Shown piece after piece: positions 4,802 through 7,691 of a stretch of 7,691 nucleotides of DNA. The stretch is taken from contig MGUR01000075.1 in assembly GCA_001800075.1 (NCBI GenBank), positions 85,586-93,276 on the forward strand. The letters run 5' to 3'. The stretch's first letter is position 1; each line of letters begins with the position of its first letter. Origin of the DNA: Elusimicrobia bacterium RIFCSPLOWO2_01_FULL_59_12 (GTDB taxonomy: Bacteria; Elusimicrobiota; Elusimicrobia; 2-01-FULL-59-12). The translations under genes and the position numbers were made by a program. The notes under the pieces are model-generated. The model was not told the DNA's origin, ran no database searches, and was given only the letters and a program-made list of their open reading frames with translations.

Positions 4802-5507
4802 GGGCCTTCACGCCGGCGGCCCCGGCGCGCCGGAGGAGTTTTGAACATTCCTGAAGGGTGGCGCCCGTCGTGCAGACATCATCGACTAAAAGCAGGTGCC
4901 GGGTTTTCACCGAGGCCGCCCCGGGCGCCAGGGCAAAGGCTCCTTGAATGTTGGCTCTGCGTTGGCTCTTGCGAAGTTTGAATTGAGCGGTCGTTTTCTT
5001 AGGCCGAAGGAGAACATCGCTCAAGGGAAGCCGGGTCACGGCTGAAAGGTCCTGGGCAAGCACCCGGGCCTGATTATAGCCTCGTTCGCGAAAGCTGGAG
5101 GGATGCAGGGGGACGGGAACCAGGGTGTCCACCGGTTGGAGTTCCGGATATTGGTTCCAGGCAAACTCCATCAGGGCTCGAAAGGAGAGCCCGAGCGTTT
5201 TTCGCCCCGCGTACTTGAAACGGTGAACCGCGGACACCACCGGCCCGGTGTAGGAAACCGCCGCGCGCACCAGGAGCTTGAAGGGCTCTTCACGGCAGGA
5301 AAAGCAGCGATTCCCCCCATCCTTCAAATAAAGGCCGCACAACCCACAGACACACCCTTGAATTCGCGGCAGGAACAGCCAGCACCGGCCGCAAAAACCC
5401 GTATCGTCAATCGTTTCCAGCGGCGTTCTACAGCCGGCGCAGGCCCAGGGAAGGAAGAAGCGAGCGATGCTTCCCGCGAACGTTTTAGCCGCCGGGATGA
5501 GTCCCAT
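4779..5507 (-). CDS. ComF-family phosphoribosyltransferase-like protein
   Basis: This 242-residue protein has the two-part ComF build. The N-terminal part is rich in cysteines (C23, C26, C39, C42, C52, C54, C57, C68, C71), as in the double zinc ribbon of this family. The C-terminal part is a type I phosphoribosyltransferase domain with VPVPLHPSSFRERGYNQA (130-147) and the PRPP-binding loop HLLLVDDVCTTGATL (204-218), where the two aspartates are the expected pair. ComF proteins were first linked to DNA uptake in Bacillus and Haemophilus. In most bacteria the substrate is unknown, and no other competence gene is seen here. ATG at 5507 is preferred; a TTG at 5525 would add six residues. A GGCGGG lies about 10 bases before the ATG. 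The gene lies just after the terminator of the upstream barrel gene, so it should have its own promoter, though none is obvious. Confidence 0.9.
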   Translation of the reverse strand: MGLIPAAKTFAGSIARFFLPWACAGCRTPLETIDDTGFCGRCWLFLPRIQGCVCGLCGLYLKDGGNRCFSCREEPFKLLVRAAVSYTGPVVSAVHRFKYAGRKTLGLSFRALMEFAWNQYPELQPVDTLVPVPLHPSSFRERGYNQARVLAQDLSAVTRLPLSDVLLRPKKTTAQFKLRKSQRRANIQGAFALAPGAASVKTRHLLLVDDVCTTGATLQECSKLLRRAGAAGVKALVLARDI

Positions 5508-5539
5508 ACTGGTTAGACCCGCCAAACCGGTTTTTATTC

Positions 5540-5590
5540 AAAAAAAAGTTCGCAAGGCAGCTGAGGGGTCAGACTGGAGCTTGCGAACTT
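5540..5590 (-). terminator. Intrinsic terminator of the outer-membrane protein gene
   Basis: The transcribed strand has a perfect 11-base inverted repeat, AAGTTCGCAAG (5590-5580) and CTTGCGAACTT (5556-5546), joined by a 23-base middle that holds a second small stem (CTGA/TCAG around four bases). A run of eight T bases (5547-5540) overlaps and follows the stem. It starts seven bases after the barrel gene's stop. No T tract lies on the other side, so it acts in the minus direction only. Confidence 0.9.
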
Positions 5591-5597
5591 AAAAGGG

Positions 5598-7691
5598 TTA
5601 GAACTGGATCGTCAATAGGCTGTTGAACTGGTAGGTGTAAAAATTGGCGTCGGAACTGACCTTGTTCGACGTGTAGGCGTACGACCCGCCCACCGTCAGA
5701 CGGATGTTGGTGGTGATTTCATAATCCTCGCTGGTCGTAAACGTCCAGGTGTCGGTGTTGTTTTGCATCTGGCTCAGGCTGGACCGTTTTTGCGCCAGCG
5801 ACACCGTGTTGGTGGTGCGGATGCGGTTCGAAAAGACGATCACATCCGAGAACGGAAGTTTCAGGCCGGCCGGCAGGAACAAGTCCGCGTAGACCTGCAA
5901 AGCGGGGGTGCGGATGCGCAGGTCGGTGGTCGCGACGCCGGTGGCCCCCACCGCTTTTTGCTTGCTCTGGTCGTATTTCGGCGTGAAGCGCCACTTGCCG
6001 ACGTTAAAGCCCAGCTGCGCGCCCAGGTTTTCCGTCAGGCCTTTGTTGCTCGTCACGTTGTTGACCCGGTCGAACGTTTCGTCTGTGACGCGGGTGTAGG
6101 TCAGGTAGAGGTCCAGCTTTCTCCAGAGCGTGAACCGCCAGTCTCCGCCGTTGGTGATGACTTTCTGGAGGGACGTATGTTCGGTATCCACGGTCTTGAA
6201 CTGTGTCTTGAGGTTCAGCTGGGAGTTGGACATGTAGCGCTCGGCGTTGAAGAAGTGCTCCGTCTGGGTCATGCTGATCAGGAAGTCCGGATAAATCTTG
6301 GTCAAAATCTTGGACGGCGTGCCGGTCGTCTCCTGGCTCTGGCGGGTGTTGGTGAGGGTGGAGGTCAAGGACAGGGTGCGCAGGGGGATCCGCGGGCCCG
6401 TCCAGTGGCTGGCCCAGTCAAACGGGTTCACGCGCTGGGTGGAGCGGAAGGTGTCCCGCAGGGTCAGGTTTTGGCGGGTCGCCTCCACGTTGCCCGGCTT
6501 CAAGCTTTTGCGGATGGTCGGGATATTCAAGGTGTTGTACCCGGCGGCAACATTGCTCCAGCTGTCGCCGTCTTCGACCAGGTAGGTGGAGGAGATCGTC
6601 AGCGACTGCAGCGATCGCGCCTTGCGCGAGAAGTCGCGCCAGGCGAAGTCCCATCCGAACTCGCCGGTGCTGTTGCGGTCCACGGATTTGAACCGGGCGG
6701 CCGTCTGGTCCAGGGCCAGCGGGATGCCGTAGGTTTCGCGGTTGGTGATCGTATAGCGCAGGCGCGGCGCAAACCACTTCTTGATCCCGACCGTGCTGTC
6801 GAATCCCATGGTCTGCGAGCGGGCCTTGTCATACTCCATCGGAACAATCGACTGGGTGGTGGTGGAGATGATCGCGTCTTTAAATTCCCGGGTGACCGAG
6901 CGGCTGATATTCGGATTGAAGCTGAAAGCGGACAGCGGCTGGAAGGTCAGGCGCACGGAGCCATCCTGCGTCAGGTTGCGCGTATTGGACACCGCGAAAG
7001 GATCCACCGCCGCAGCCTGCGCCTGGCGGCCGAAGTCGATTTTCAGTTCGCTCCGCTTGTAGCCGAGGCTGATGTTCCGCGGGAGGTAGGCCTTTGGGAT
7101 CGGCACGGCATAGTCCAGCGTGCTTCCGTAGTTGTCCGTCCTGTCCGTGCGATACAGCAGATTGGTTTTTGTTTCCTGCGTGTTATACGAGAGTCCAAGT
7201 TTCGGGGTTTTCGGGATCTGGAGCGTCCCCAGCGCGGAATACGCCTTATCATCGACCCGCCCCTGCTGCTGGACCGAAACCAGGGAGGAGTTCCCGATCT
7301 GCTGGACGTTCGGCGTGATCGTGCGGCTCTTGGTGGCGGTGAAACTCATCGGGAAAAAGGACAAGCGAGTGAAATGGAGATAAGCTTTGGAATCATGCCG
7401 GGCCTGGTTGGTAATGGCGCTCTGGAAAGTCTGGAAGTTGGCGTCGATGTCCTTCACGCTCAGGCCGAACGCGCCCCAGCCCAGGATTTCAAAATCGGAT
7501 TGAACGCGCGAGGCGATCCCCTTGCGGGTGATCGAATCGCCGGCGTGGATTTCGTTGACCAGAACCTGTCCGGAATTGGCGGCGGCGGAGTTGTTCTCTA
7601 TGCCGACCTTGAGCTGCGCGACCTGGGCCAGATTGGGGTTCCCTTGAACGTGAGTCGCAGCCCCCGGAGGATTCAGGGCATCCGGGACCCA
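5598..7691 (-). CDS. Large outer-membrane beta-barrel protein, SprA/Sov-like, C-terminal part (cut by window edge)
   Basis: The frame is open from the window edge, so the 697 visible residues are only the C-terminal part; the GTG at 7457 (residue 79) is internal and not a real start. Most of it is alternating polar/hydrophobic strands rich in T, S, N, R and aromatics, with short turns, as expected for a beta-barrel. It ends TYQFNSLLTIQF, with a terminal phenylalanine typical of the BAM-recognised C-terminal strand. The stretch VLVNEIHAGDSITRKGIASR (43-62), then FEILGWGAFGLS, a 'QTFQ' segment, LSFFPMSFTATKSRTITPN and a series of strands, resembles the C-terminal region of SprA/Sov ('W-NE-R', 'GWAA', 'P---S-S-S-S-P'), the giant barrel through which type IX secretion exports proteins. 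The barrel class is well supported; the SprA assignment is from memory of motifs and is less certain. A different large barrel protein is the alternative. A terminator follows directly, so this gene ends its own unit. Confidence 0.75.
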   Translation of the reverse strand, partial: WVPDALNPPGAATHVQGNPNLAQVAQLKVGIENNSAAANSGQVLVNEIHAGDSITRKGIASRVQSDFEILGWGAFGLSVKDIDANFQTFQSAITNQARHDSKAYLHFTRLSFFPMSFTATKSRTITPNVQQIGNSSLVSVQQQGRVDDKAYSALGTLQIPKTPKLGLSYNTQETKTNLLYRTDRTDNYGSTLDYAVPIPKAYLPRNISLGYKRSELKIDFGRQAQAAAVDPFAVSNTRNLTQDGSVRLTFQPLSAFSFNPNISRSVTREFKDAIISTTTQSIVPMEYDKARSQTMGFDSTVGIKKWFAPRLRYTITNRETYGIPLALDQTAARFKSVDRNSTGEFGWDFAWRDFSRKARSLQSLTISSTYLVEDGDSWSNVAAGYNTLNIPTIRKSLKPGNVEATRQNLTLRDTFRSTQRVNPFDWASHWTGPRIPLRTLSLTSTLTNTRQSQETTGTPSKILTKIYPDFLISMTQTEHFFNAERYMSNSQLNLKTQFKTVDTEHTSLQKVITNGGDWRFTLWRKLDLYLTYTRVTDETFDRVNNVTSNKGLTENLGAQLGFNVGKWRFTPKYDQSKQKAVGATGVATTDLRIRTPALQVYADLFLPAGLKLPFSDVIVFSNRIRTTNTVSLAQKRSSLSQMQNNTDTWTFTTSEDYEITTNIRLTVGGSYAYTSNKVSSDANFYTYQFNSLLTIQF

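Noticed and set aside
5508..5556. A promoter for comF made from TTGCGA and the AT-rich bases after the terminator
   Set aside because: The best -10-like sequence is only about 10 bases from TTGCGA, so the spacing is wrong, and the T tract is explained by the terminator.
6418..6847. Minus-strand open frames inside the barrel gene (6418-6777 and 6599-6847)
   Set aside because: They are out of frame with the long barrel gene and have the arginine/alanine-rich composition of frame shadows.

Overview
The window comes from a diderm (Gram-negative) bacterium with GC-rich DNA. The evidence is a large outer-membrane beta-barrel protein, a lipoprotein with a signal-peptidase-II lipobox and a ResB-type cytochrome c maturation protein. 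All eight recognisable genes lie on the minus strand, so the window is read from right to left. The phylum cannot be fixed from this sequence. A SprA-like barrel, a ResB gene preceded by this particular lipoprotein type, and a gap-pgk-gpmA-secG order would fit an uncultivated Elusimicrobiota-, Verrucomicrobiota- or FCB-like lineage, but this is a weak inference.

Layout in the direction of transcription: (1) 7691-5598, the C-terminal 697 residues of a large outer-membrane protein resembling SprA/Sov, closed by a strong intrinsic terminator (5540-5590). (2) 5507-4779, a ComF-family phosphoribosyltransferase with an N-terminal zinc-binding cysteine cluster. (3) A possible promoter at the end of comF and a 117-base leader with a perfect 16-base palindrome and a strong Shine-Dalgarno. 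(4) The lower-glycolysis genes gap (4661-3633), pgk (3543-2326) and gpmA (2216-1605). (5) secG (1553-1257), a lipoprotein gene (1230-646) and the start of a resB-like gene (614 to the window edge). No terminator is visible between gap and the left edge, so these six genes may form one transcription unit.

Functionally, gap, pgk and gpmA are consecutive steps from glyceraldehyde-3-phosphate to 2-phosphoglycerate. secG adds a Sec translocon subunit. The last two genes look like envelope and cytochrome c maturation functions. The common gap-pgk-tpiA-secG order is changed here: gpmA sits where tpiA often does.

The most unusual content is between the genes. Each gap of the glycolytic run holds a different inverted-repeat element: the palindrome before gap; an inverted array of 8-base units between gap and pgk that ends 6 bases from the pgk start; a run of three consecutive hairpins between pgk and gpmA whose edge supplies the gpmA ribosome-binding site; and a 12-pair hairpin between gpmA and secG. 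I saw no tRNA, rRNA, CRISPR array, transposase or defence gene. Long open frames on the plus strand are shadows of the real minus-strand genes.
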